Positions 1 to 5,609 of a DNA stretch of 7,902 nucleotides are shown piece after piece. The stretch lies in NCBI GenBank assembly GCA_020052115.1, contig JAGVPR010000257.1, forward strand, positions 1 through 7,902, in the 5' to 3' direction. Under the pieces are notes generated by a model that worked only from the letters and a program-made list of their open reading frames with translations, was not told the origin of the DNA and did not search any database. Each line of letters starts with the position of its first letter. The stretch's first letter is position 1. The position numbers were made by a program, and so were the translations under genes. The stretch is from Candidatus Eiseniibacteriota bacterium (lineage in GTDB: Bacteria; Eisenbacteria; RBG-16-71-46; JAGVPR01).

Positions 1-1
1 C

Positions 2-76
2 TCGGGCCAGGGCGCGGGCCAGAGCCCCGCGAGCGGGACCTCGTCCGGAGGTCCGGCCCCTCCTGGCGGCCGGTAG
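2..76 (+). CDS. secG: C-terminal tail of probable protein-export membrane protein SecG (partial, 5' end outside window)
   Basis: The frame starting at base 2 reads 24 codons and stops with TAG at 74-76, 23 bases before the tRNA. The visible residues are a low-complexity tail of Gly, Ser, Ala, Pro and Gln ending in PPGGR. SecG, a small two-helix subunit of the SecYEG translocon in the inner membrane, often ends in such a disordered hydrophilic tail. In E. coli and many other bacteria secG lies directly before a leucine tRNA gene (leuU, anticodon GAG in E. coli), which is exactly the tRNA found here. The name rests on this gene order and the tail composition, not on a conserved domain, because the membrane helices lie outside the window. 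The other two plus frames stay open into the tRNA, so they are less likely to be the real one. A perfect 7-bp inverted repeat (36-42 with 48-54) lies inside this tail. Confidence 0.45.
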   Translation, partial: SGQGAGQSPASGTSSGGPAPPGGR

Positions 77-99
77 TCGCAGCGCCTGTTTCTGGAAGA

Positions 100-185
<86 letters not shown>

Positions 186-218
186 TCTTCCTTCGCTTTG
201 ACGTTTGGATCCGCTCGG

Positions 219-284
219 GCCCGACGAGGCGATCCCCCAAGGGGGAGCCGGTCGGGCTCTCGACATTCAGGCCGGTTCGGCCTG
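219..284 (+). other. Two tandem hairpins in the spacer after tRNA-Leu
   Basis: Hairpin one is the outer stem GCCCGAC/GTCGGGC (219-225 with 251-257), enclosing an inner C-run/G-run stem (233-238 with 241-246). Hairpin two is the perfect 7-bp stem CAGGCCG/CGGCCTG (268-274 with 278-284) with the three-base loop GTT. Neither is followed by a T-run, so they are not standard intrinsic terminators. They could help tRNA 3' processing, give Rho-independent pausing, or stabilise the leader of the next gene. The structures are visible directly; the role is inferred. Confidence 0.5.
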
Positions 285-285
285 A

Positions 286-323
286 GACGCCGCGGCTCGC
301 CGGGCCTCACGAGGCGCGGCGTC
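286..323 (+). promoter_or_regulatory. Stem-loop abutting the ribosome binding site of the beta-barrel gene
   Basis: A perfect 9-bp stem GACGCCGCG/CGCGGCGTC (286-294 with 315-323) continues, after one G-G mismatch, into CTCG/CGAG (296-299 with 310-313) with a ten-base loop. It ends two bases before the purine-rich Shine-Dalgarno stretch at 325-333. In mRNA it would be very stable and lies next to, but does not cover, the ribosome binding site. It may stabilise the mRNA 5' region or be part of a longer leader. No known riboswitch class is recognised. No T-run follows, so a terminator is unlikely. Confidence 0.45.
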
Positions 324-337
324 TGGGGAGGAGCGCC

Positions 338-826
338 ATGCGAACCCTGATTGCGACCTGCGCCCTGGTGCTGCTTCTTGCGGCCGCTGCCGCGCGGGCT
401 GACGAGATCGATCCCACGCGCTTCGAACAAGGGATCGGATTCGCCGCCGGCGCCATCAGCGGATCGGGTCTCAGCTATATCTACCACTCCGACGGGCCCC
501 TCTCGTACCAGTTCACCGGCGGGCTGTGGAAGAACCGCGACGACCTGAGCTACGACGCCGGTTTTCTGCTGCGCCGCAGCGTTCACGAAACCCGCAACAC
601 GCGTCTCTACTTGGCCGCGGGCCTGGCGCTCTACGAAGAGCGGACCAAGGATGCCGCGGTGGACAAGACGACGGTGGACACGCACTGGAACACTGGGGCC
701 GGGCTGGGTCTCCAGTTCTTCGTCTGGGGATGTGTCGGAGTCTCGCTGGATGGGGATTTCACGTTCTTCCTGAACGACGACAAGATCTGGTTCATGCCGC
801 AGGCCGCGTTTCAGTACCACTTCTGA
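338..826 (+). CDS. Small exported protein, probable outer-membrane beta-barrel
   Basis: A 162-residue protein with a clear Sec signal peptide: Arg at position 2, a Leu/Ala-rich core to about residue 19, and a likely signal peptidase I site after ARA (cut near residue 21/22). The mature part of about 141 residues is rich in Gly, Tyr, Phe and alternating hydrophobic stretches (for example GLSYIYH at 44-50, GLGLQFFVW at 122-130, FTFFL at 141-145). It ends in FQYHF, with the terminal Phe typical of outer-membrane barrels recognised by the BAM complex. The size fits an eight-stranded barrel of the OmpA/OmpW kind, but no family signature is strong enough for a name. The start is supported by the Shine-Dalgarno GGAG at 327-330, 7 bases before ATG. 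The only Cys in the mature part is C132. It stands alone on this strand and converges with the minus-strand amidohydrolase 58 bases away. It could instead be a soluble periplasmic protein with a beta fold. Confidence 0.75.
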   Translation: MRTLIATCALVLLLAAAAARADEIDPTRFEQGIGFAAGAISGSGLSYIYHSDGPLSYQFTGGLWKNRDDLSYDAGFLLRRSVHETRNTRLYLAAGLALYEERTKDAAVDKTTVDTHWNTGAGLGLQFFVWGCVGVSLDGDFTFFLNDDKIWFMPQAAFQYHF

Positions 827-858
827 TCCTTCCCCGCACTCGACGGGCCGGCGTCTCT

Positions 859-879
859 CTCCGGGACCCGGGACCGGAG
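859..879. terminator. Short GC hairpin between convergent genes, possible bidirectional terminator
   Basis: CTCCGG (859-864) pairs with CCGGAG (874-879) over a nine-base GC-rich loop. It lies in the 58-base gap between the stops of two convergent genes, where a shared terminator is expected. There is no T-run on either side, so intrinsic termination would be weak and the call is tentative. Confidence 0.3.
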
Positions 880-884
880 CGTGC

Positions 885-1745
885 CTAGGTCGCGCCTGGG
901 AAGACAGCGGCGGCCGTCCCCCACAAGATCTGCTCCTTGGCTCGATCCGAGATCGGGAGGGCGCGGAACGCCTGGATGTTCCCTTCGATCGTCGGAACAC
1001 CCGGCCCCGGCCAGTCCGAGCCGAAGAGGCATTTCGCCGCGATCTCCTCCAGCCGGGGCACGCAGCTCAGCAACCGAGACGGCGGAATCCCGGAGAGGTC
1101 GAGGTACACGTTCGGATGCCGGCGCGCGACGAAGAACGCCTCATCGCACCAGAGCGGCCGGCCCGCGTGGGCGAGAAGGAGCACGAGCTCGGGGAAATCC
1201 ACGGCGACGTCGTCGGCATCCATCGGATCGCCGAGGCGCGAGCGGGCGCCGGGGAAGATGGATGTGCCCGTATGTATCATCACCGGGACGCGGCGCTCAG
1301 CGGCCACGGCGTAGAGTTCCGCGAGGGCGGGCAGGTCGTCCCGATAGGCGTTCGCGCGGAATCCCTGGTGCGGCGGGTGGATCTTGAACGCGGCGAGGCC
1401 GAGATCGTCGAGCAGGCGCAGCGCTTCGGCGCGAACGTCGCGCGCGTAGCGGGGGTGGACGGAGCCAAAGCCGATGAGGCGCCGGCGGTCGCGCGCACAG
1501 TAGCCGGAAGCCCAGTCGTTCGTCTCCGGCGGGAAACCCATGATGTCGGGGCTCACGTAGTTGACCACGCCGATCCGATCGAGCCCCGCGCGGTCCATCC
1601 ACTCGATCGCTCGTCCGGGATCATTGATCAAGCTCGCGATGAACTCGGCGTCCGGGCGATGATGCGCGAGGCTCGCGCGCGCGGCGGGCTTGAGGAAACG
1701 CCACGGCTGCAGATGCACGTGGATGTCGGTGACCAGCCCGTTCAC
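885..1745 (-). CDS. Amidohydrolase of the Amidohydro_2 (PF04909-type) family, substrate unknown
   Basis: A 286-residue metal-dependent hydrolase with a TIM-barrel fold. From the GTG start the metal-site residues are in the expected order: DIHVH (H9, H11) after strand 1, Lys121 in FKIHP, H158 in MIHTG, H193 in AHAGRP, and D244 in LFGSDWPG. This pattern and length fit the Amidohydro_2 group, which includes ACMSD-type decarboxylases and many uncharacterised hydrolases; substrate cannot be read from sequence. There is no signal peptide, so it is cytoplasmic. The start chosen is GTG at 1745-1743, whose GTGA overlaps the TGA stop of the upstream chelatase gene (1742-1744), with GGCGAG six bases before it; family members typically begin only a few residues before HxH. 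A TTG at 1766 would add seven residues. It is the last gene of the nadA unit and probably depends on translational coupling. The nearby nadA could hint at a link to NAD precursors, but this is speculation. Confidence 0.85.
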   Translation of the reverse strand: MNGLVTDIHVHLQPWRFLKPAARASLAHHRPDAEFIASLINDPGRAIEWMDRAGLDRIGVVNYVSPDIMGFPPETNDWASGYCARDRRRLIGFGSVHPRYARDVRAEALRLLDDLGLAAFKIHPPHQGFRANAYRDDLPALAELYAVAAERRVPVMIHTGTSIFPGARSRLGDPMDADDVAVDFPELVLLLAHAGRPLWCDEAFFVARRHPNVYLDLSGIPPSRLLSCVPRLEEIAAKCLFGSDWPGPGVPTIEGNIQAFRALPISDRAKEQILWGTAAAVFPGAT

Positions 1746-2146
1746 GGCTTGCTCGCCGGGGCCCAACCCCGCGCACGGAGCCCCACGGCGATCCGGTCGA
1801 GAGCGAGATCCACGAGCCTGGGGTCGAAGCCAAGCGGCTCGGCGAGGGCGATCGTGACGCCCGGGTGGCGTTCCTCGCCCTGGCGGACCGCCAGCGGAAG
1901 GTCCCGCCTCACGTGGGCGCCGAGTGAGAGGAAGTACGGCAGCAGAAGCAACTGCCTCGCACCTTGCCGCGCGCAGGCGTCAATCCCCTCGGCAATCGTC
2001 GGTCGCGTGAACTCGAGGAACGACACCTCGACGCACGCAAAGAGACCGCGCGTGCGGATCTCGTCGGCGACGCGGAGTGCGTCCTTGTTCGCTTCCTCGA
2101 GCTTCGATCCGTGGGCGATGAGGAGGATCGCGGTGTCGGCAGCCAT
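1742..2146 (-). CDS. cbiX: Short sirohydrochlorin chelatase, CbiX/SirB type
   Basis: A 134-residue cytoplasmic protein of the class II chelatase family, which inserts Co2+ (CbiX) or Fe2+ (SirB) into sirohydrochlorin for cobalamin or siroheme synthesis. The N-terminal ILLIAHGS motif carries the metal-binding H12. FLEFTRPTIAEGID (43-56) is the conserved acidic/proline stretch. LLLLPYFLSLGAHVRRDLP (66-84) carries the second His, H78. The length matches the single-domain 'small' CbiX form, which works as a homodimer, rather than the duplicated form of about 250 to 300 residues. The start is the ATG at 2146-2144, 14 bases after the nadA stop; the frame stays open further upstream but there it only shadows nadA. 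The tail after residue 125 is short, with no His-rich metal-storage region. Metal choice (Co, Fe or Ni) cannot be told from the sequence, so the gene symbol is provisional. No other cobalamin or siroheme genes are visible in the window. Confidence 0.85.
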   Translation of the reverse strand: MAADTAILLIAHGSKLEEANKDALRVADEIRTRGLFACVEVSFLEFTRPTIAEGIDACARQGARQLLLLPYFLSLGAHVRRDLPLAVRQGEERHPGVTIALAEPLGFDPRLVDLALDRIAVGLRARGWAPASKP

Positions 2147-2160
2147 CGGTCGTGGCGCCC

Positions 2161-3273
2161 TCAGGCGCCCGGGAGCGAGAGCATTCTGTCGAGGGCAGCG
2201 CGGGCCGAGCGCTTCGTTTCCGCGGGCACGCGGATGACGTTGACCGGCCGGCCCTCGACGAGACTCTCGAGCACCCAGCACAGGTGCGGGGGGTCTATCC
2301 GGTACATCGTCGAGCAGAAGCACACACAGTCTTCGAGGTGGAGGATCGTTTTCGTGGGGTTCGTGGCCGCCAGGCGCATGACGAGGTTGATCTCGGTGCC
2401 CACCGCCCAAACGCTTCCGTCGGGGCTCTCGGTGACGCGCCGGATGATGCGTTCCGTGGAGCCGTACTCCTCGGCCGCGCCCACCACCTCGTGCGTGCAC
2501 TCGGGATGGACGATGACGCGGATGCCGGGATGAAGCGCGCGCAGGCGCTCGATCTGCTGAACCGTGAAGCGCTGGTGAACCGAGCAGTGGCCCTTCCATA
2601 GGATGAGCCGGGCGCGGCGAATCTCTTCATCGGATAGGCCGCCGCGGGGCGCCAGCGGATCGTAGACAGCCATTTCGTCGAGGGGGATCCCGAACGCGAC
2701 GCCGGTGTTTCGCCCCAGGTGTTCGTCCGGAAGGAACAGGACCCTGGGACGCTCACCGTAGGCCCAGCGGTACACCTCGCAGGCGTTCGATGACGTGCAG
2801 ACGGAGCCCCCGTGATCGCCGCAGAACGCCTTGATGTCGGCCGAGGAGTTCATGTACGTGACCGGCAGCGCGGGGTCCCTGCCTGCGGCGGATTCGAGCC
2901 GGCTCCAGCACTCCTCAACCTGGTCCCCGTCGGCCATGTCGGCCATCGAGCAACCGGCCTTCAGGTCCGGGAGCATGACGGACTGCCCGGGACCCGCGAG
3001 GATGTCGGCGCTCTCGGCCATGAAATGGACGCCGCAGAAGACGATGTAGAGCGCCTCACGGCGAGCGGCGGCCATCTGCGAGAGCTTGAACGAATCCCCC
3101 GTGATGTCCGCGTGGCGGATGATCTCCTCGCGCTGGTAGTGATGACCCAGCACGACGGCGCGGCTGCCGAGCGTTGCCTTCGCGCGGCGTATCCTCTCGT
3201 CGAGCTCCTCCGGCGGCATTCGAAGGTACCGCGCCGAGAAGGACGCGGCGTCAATGGACATCAGATCCGACAT
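2161..3273 (-). CDS. nadA: Quinolinate synthase NadA
   Basis: A 370-residue [4Fe-4S] enzyme that condenses iminoaspartate with dihydroxyacetone phosphate to quinolinate, in de novo NAD synthesis in the cytoplasm. Family motifs appear in order: LGHHYQ (42-47), FCGVHFMAESADI (79-91, cluster ligand C80), YMNSSADIKA (140-149), SVCTSSNA (157-164, ligand C159), LPDEHLGRN (181-189), HPECTHEV (256-263), GTEINL (292-297) and CVCFCSTM (316-323). By comparison with the long Bacillus-type NadA, whose C-terminus has a CxCxTMxRID-like motif, C320 is the likely third ligand. The start is ATG 3273-3271 because GGGAG (3281-3285) lies 7 bases upstream; an in-frame ATG at 3333 lacks such a site and would add 20 unconserved residues. 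It heads a three-gene unit with cbiX and the amidohydrolase. No nadB or nadC is adjacent, so the iminoaspartate source is elsewhere. The enzyme is expected to be oxygen-sensitive. Confidence 0.97.
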   Translation of the reverse strand: MSDLMSIDAASFSARYLRMPPEELDERIRRAKATLGSRAVVLGHHYQREEIIRHADITGDSFKLSQMAAARREALYIVFCGVHFMAESADILAGPGQSVMLPDLKAGCSMADMADGDQVEECWSRLESAAGRDPALPVTYMNSSADIKAFCGDHGGSVCTSSNACEVYRWAYGERPRVLFLPDEHLGRNTGVAFGIPLDEMAVYDPLAPRGGLSDEEIRRARLILWKGHCSVHQRFTVQQIERLRALHPGIRVIVHPECTHEVVGAAEEYGSTERIIRRVTESPDGSVWAVGTEINLVMRLAATNPTKTILHLEDCVCFCSTMYRIDPPHLCWVLESLVEGRPVNVIRVPAETKRSARAALDRMLSLPGA

Positions 3274-3334
3274 TCGTCTTCTCCCGCTGGTCGGGCGATG
3301 CGACCGGCTCACAGACCATGCTATCGCACCCATG

Positions 3335-3363
3335 CGGGCGCCGCCAGAACGAAGCGGCGCCCG
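3335..3363 (-). promoter_or_regulatory. 10-bp perfect inverted repeat upstream of nadA, possible operator or leader hairpin
   Basis: CGGGCGCCGC (3335-3344) and its exact complement GCGGCGCCCG (3354-3363) flank a nine-base spacer, 62 to 90 bases before the nadA start. A weak minus-strand -10-like TAGCAT lies at 3318-3323, which would put the -35 region inside the near arm of the repeat, as for a repressor operator. It could also simply be an RNA hairpin. NAD genes are commonly controlled by repressors such as NadR, NiaR or NrtR, but I do not recognise any of their consensus sites here. The repeat is certain, the role is inferred. Confidence 0.4.
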
Positions 3364-3416
3364 AACGGCTCACGCGCCTCGCTCTCGGCGGCGCATCGGA
3401 GCGCCGGATGAGGGGC

Positions 3417-3470
3417 AAATAAGATATGACCGCCGGGCCGCGGTTCTCGACGAACCCCGGTCCGGCGGTC
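3417..3470 (-). terminator. Intrinsic-type terminator of the TonB-domain gene
   Basis: A perfect 9-bp stem (GACCGCCGG 3428-3436 with CCGGCGGTC 3462-3470) begins five bases after the TAG stop at 3476-3478. A further inner stem GGTTC/GAACC (3442-3446 with 3452-3456) lies inside it. Read on the minus strand, the stem is followed at once by ATATCTTATTT (3427-3417), a T-rich tract that is striking in this GC-rich DNA. This is the expected layout of a Rho-independent terminator and would isolate the upstream gene from nadA. Confidence 0.75.
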
Positions 3471-3475
3471 AAAGC

Positions 3476-3997
3476 CTAGCGGCGGGCCTTCCCGCTGTCG
3501 CGCTCCGGTGCGCGTCCGGGTGAGTCGGGCGGAGGCGACAACGTGCGCTCGCCCGTGTGGAACCCGGCACCCGAGGAGAAGTTGTCAATGCTCGGCGGCG
3601 GAAGGGTGAAGGTGACGGGCATCGTCACCCAGACCGCCACCGGAATGCCGGCAAGTCGCGCCGGCTTGAACTCCGCGGTGCGCGCCGCTTCGGTGACAGC
3701 CGCAATGAGCGCCTGGCTGTCGCCCGTGACCTCCAGCTTCGTCAGCCGGCCATCGAGGCCGACCATTGCGCGCAGGCTCACCGTGCCCGACTCGCGACGC
3801 TCTTGCGCTTCGATGGGATAGATGAGCTGAAGCGCGCGAACGAGGGTCGGAGGCTCGAAACCCGGGGCGGACATGCCCGTGATCTCGATGGGAGGTTGAG
3901 TCTGCAAGTCAGCCGAGACGCTTTGGCGGCTGGGGGGGATCGTCGCGCAGGCGGCGGCGAGAAGGATGACGGCCACGACCAGAAGACCGCGGCACAT
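3476..3997 (-). CDS. Lipoprotein-like protein with TonB C-terminal domain
   Basis: A 173-residue exported protein. Residues 1-17 form a short signal (Arg3, hydrophobic LLVVAVILLAAA) ending at C17. The AAAC before the cut lacks the usual Leu at -3, so lipidation is likely but not certain. Residues about 58-132 match the TonB C-terminal fold: LIYPIEAQERRESGTVSLRA (58-77), then LDGRLTKLEVTGDS (81-94), AARTAEFKPARLAGIPV (104-120) and VTFTL (128-132). TonB domains normally contact TonB-dependent outer-membrane receptors. Unlike classical TonB there is no uncleaved anchor helix, and the spacer between residues 18 and 57 is short and not strongly Pro-rich. A 40-residue Pro/Gly/Arg-rich tail follows the domain. 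The ATG at 3997-3995 is chosen because AAGGAGGTGA (4003-4012), a near-perfect Shine-Dalgarno, lies eight bases away; an upstream in-frame start at 4087 falls inside the folded leader. No ExbB, ExbD or receptor gene is adjacent. Many such proteins are annotated 'energy transducer TonB' without proof. Confidence 0.8.
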   Translation of the reverse strand: MCRGLLVVAVILLAAACATIPPSRQSVSADLQTQPPIEITGMSAPGFEPPTLVRALQLIYPIEAQERRESGTVSLRAMVGLDGRLTKLEVTGDSQALIAAVTEAARTAEFKPARLAGIPVAVWVTMPVTFTLPPPSIDNFSSGAGFHTGERTLSPPPDSPGRAPERDSGKARR

Positions 3998-4023
3998 GGC
4001 GCTCACCTCCTTCCGAGGCAGAC

Positions 4024-4091
4024 GTTCTTGGACTTCCGACACCTCCCGACCCGTTCGGGGGGCTCGGCCTGGGCCGAACGTGTCCAAGAAC
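4024..4091 (-). promoter_or_regulatory. Large nested stem-loop in the leader of the TonB-domain gene
   Basis: GTTCTTGGAC (4024-4033) is the exact complement of GTCCAAGAAC (4082-4091), a 10-bp outer stem. Inside, CGTTCGG (4052-4058) pairs with CCGAACG (4074-4080). On the mRNA side the two stems are separated by one base on the 5' arm and an 18-base bulge on the 3' arm. That bulge contains GGGAGGTG, a second Shine-Dalgarno-like sequence. The element lies between the predicted promoter (4116-4145) and the real ribosome binding site (4003-4012). It may be a cis-acting control or mRNA-stability element. I do not recognise a known riboswitch or T-box. Confidence 0.5.
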
Positions 4092-4115
4092 TACGAGGGG
4101 TGCTCGCCAATAGAT

Positions 4116-4145
4116 ACTATATCTTTTTTGCAGGTGCGGCGTCAA
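4116..4145 (-). promoter_or_regulatory. Sigma70-type promoter for the TonB-domain gene
   Basis: On the minus strand, TTGACG (4145-4140) is followed after 18 bases by TATAGT (4121-4116), close to the TTGACA and TATAAT consensus boxes. The spacer holds a run of six A (4123-4128 region) and the whole element is an AT-rich island in GC-rich DNA. Transcription would start near 4109, giving a leader of about 110 bases before the ATG at 3997. It is about 57 bases after the stop of the deaminase gene, so it separates the TonB-domain gene from the purine unit. No experimental evidence is available here. Confidence 0.65.
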
Positions 4146-4202
4146 GAAGAGGCTGGAGAGCGCGGCCCGCCCGTGCAGGGCATCCTCGGGCTCGACAGGT
4201 AG

Positions 4203-5609
4203 TTAGTCGGACGCGAGTCGCGCGACGCCGGCCGGTAGGTCCACGCCGCCGGCCCGCAACAAGCGGGCCGATTCCGCATTCGCCCTGGCTGCCGTCTCGC
4301 GCTCGTCGAGGTGCGTGAACCGCCCGTCGCGCACGAGGAGTCGCCCGCCGACCGCGGCGAAGTCCACGCGGTGCGAGATGCCGCAGAAGACCACCGCCGC
4401 CAGCGGGTCCGCGAGCGCTCCAGCGTACTCGAGGCGGCCGAGATCAATCCCGATCAGATCCCCCGCGAATCCCGGCGAGAGACAACCGATCTCCTCGGCG
4501 CGCCCCAGGAGCGCCGCGCTCCCACGCGTGGCCAGATCCAGCACGGTCTGGGCGTCCATGGCATCCGGCGATCCGCCGCCTCTGTGGACGAGCAAGCAGT
4601 GGCGGAGCTCACCGAGCATGTCCGAGGAATCGTTCGATGCGCTCCCGTCCACGCCGAGTCCCACGAGAACACCCAGGCGGAGCATCTCGGGCACGTGCGC
4701 TTTTCCCGACGAGAGCCGGAGATTGGACGCAGGGCAGTGCGCGACCCCGGTGCGCGTCTCTGCGAGGCGGCGCAGCTCGTCGTCGTCGAAGTGGATGCCG
4801 TGCGCAAGCCAGGTGTCGGGCCCAAGCCATCCGCAATCCTCGAGAAGCTGCAGGGGGCGGCGCCCGTAGTGCTCGAGACAGTACGCCTCCTCGTCCTTCG
4901 TCTCCGCGATATGCGTATGGCAGCGCACACCCCGGCGGCGCGCGAGGGACGCCGTCTCGCGCAAGAGCCCTTCGGAGATCGAGAAGGGCGAGCAGGGCGC
5001 GAGCGCCACGCGGAGCGCCGAGAGAGGCGACGGGTCATGGTAGAGGGAGATCGTACGCTCGGAATCGTCGAGGATCGCGTCCTCCGCTTCGACAGCCTCG
5101 TCCGGCGGCAGGCCTCCCAGCGAGCGGCCGCGGCTCATGCTTCCGCGCGTCATGTGGAAGCGGATTCCCGAGCGCCGAGCAGCGGCAGCCTGGGCCGCCA
5201 TGAGATCGCCGCGACGGTCGCGCGGGAACAGGTACAGGTGGTCGCTCGTCGCCGTGCAGCCCGTGAGCAGGAGCTCCGCGCAGGCGGCGAGCGTGGACGC
5301 CTCGACCGCCTCGGGCGTCAGATGCTTCCAGATGCCGTAGTGCGTGCGGAGCCAATCGAAGAGCGGCGCATTCTGCCCGGCCGGCACACATCGCGTGAGC
5401 ACCTGGAACATGTGATGGTGGGTGTTCACGAGCCCCGGCAAGACCAGGTGGCGCGACGCGTCGAGGACCTCGGCGTCATCGGGAGCCGCGAGGCAGCGGC
5501 CGATCTTCGAGACACGCCCGGATTCGATGAGGAGATCCACGTCCGAGAGCTGCCGGCGCTCATCGTCCTGCAGCACGAGGCGGTAGATCCCCCGGAGCAG
5601 GAGGCTCAC
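4203..5609 (-). CDS. Probable 8-oxoguanine deaminase (amidohydrolase superfamily)
   Basis: A 468-residue cytoplasmic enzyme that would hydrolyse 8-oxoguanine to urate and ammonia. The N-terminal beta domain (1-57) leads into LPGLVNTHHHMFQVLTR (57-73), with metal ligands H64 and H66; the HHHMFQ-LTR form is typical of 8-oxoguanine deaminases and relatives long annotated as hydroxyatrazine ethylaminohydrolases. Further motifs are ATSDHLYLFP (120-129), CHTHIAETKDE (230-240, H233 and E236), LAHGIH (268-273), VAHCPASNLRLSSG (289-302) and GLGVDGSASNDSSDM (317-331, metal and catalytic D321). The C-terminal ADLIG-type strand region (about 382-432) completes the beta sandwich. It starts at GTG 5609-5607, where GTGA overlaps the TGA stop of the molybdopterin-subunit gene, implying translational coupling. 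That neighbour, which forms urate from xanthine, supports a purine substrate. Alternatives are guanine deaminase, SsnA-like or s-triazine/hydroxyatrazine hydrolases; motif fit and context favour 8-oxoguanine deaminase. Confidence 0.78.
   Translation of the reverse strand: MSLLLRGIYRLVLQDDERRQLSDVDLLIESGRVSKIGRCLAAPDDAEVLDASRHLVLPGLVNTHHHMFQVLTRCVPAGQNAPLFDWLRTHYGIWKHLTPEAVEASTLAACAELLLTGCTATSDHLYLFPRDRRGDLMAAQAAAARRSGIRFHMTRGSMSRGRSLGGLPPDEAVEAEDAILDDSERTISLYHDPSPLSALRVALAPCSPFSISEGLLRETASLARRRGVRCHTHIAETKDEEAYCLEHYGRRPLQLLEDCGWLGPDTWLAHGIHFDDDELRRLAETRTGVAHCPASNLRLSSGKAHVPEMLRLGVLVGLGVDGSASNDSSDMLGELRHCLLVHRGGGSPDAMDAQTVLDLATRGSAALLGRAEEIGCLSPGFAGDLIGIDLGRLEYAGALADPLAAVVFCGISHRVDFAAVGGRLLVRDGRFTHLDERETAARANAESARLLRAGGVDLPAGVARLASD

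Noticed and set aside
1116..2237. A 373-codon plus-strand open frame across the amidohydrolase and chelatase genes
   Set aside because: It lies opposite two well-supported genes and its translation has no recognisable motif or plausible ribosome site.
2147..2599. An N-terminal extension of the chelatase frame of about 150 residues
   Set aside because: It overlaps nadA in another frame and is Arg/Pro/His-rich without domain character. The chelatase fold starts exactly at the ATG at 2146.
3274..3333. An upstream in-frame ATG at 3333 for nadA
   Set aside because: The ATG at 3273 has a good Shine-Dalgarno; the extra 20 residues resemble no NadA and would run over the possible promoter.
3998..4087. 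An upstream in-frame start at 4087 for the TonB-domain protein
   Set aside because: It would bury the signal peptide behind 30 charged residues and lies inside the leader stem; the ATG at 3997 has a near-perfect ribosome site.
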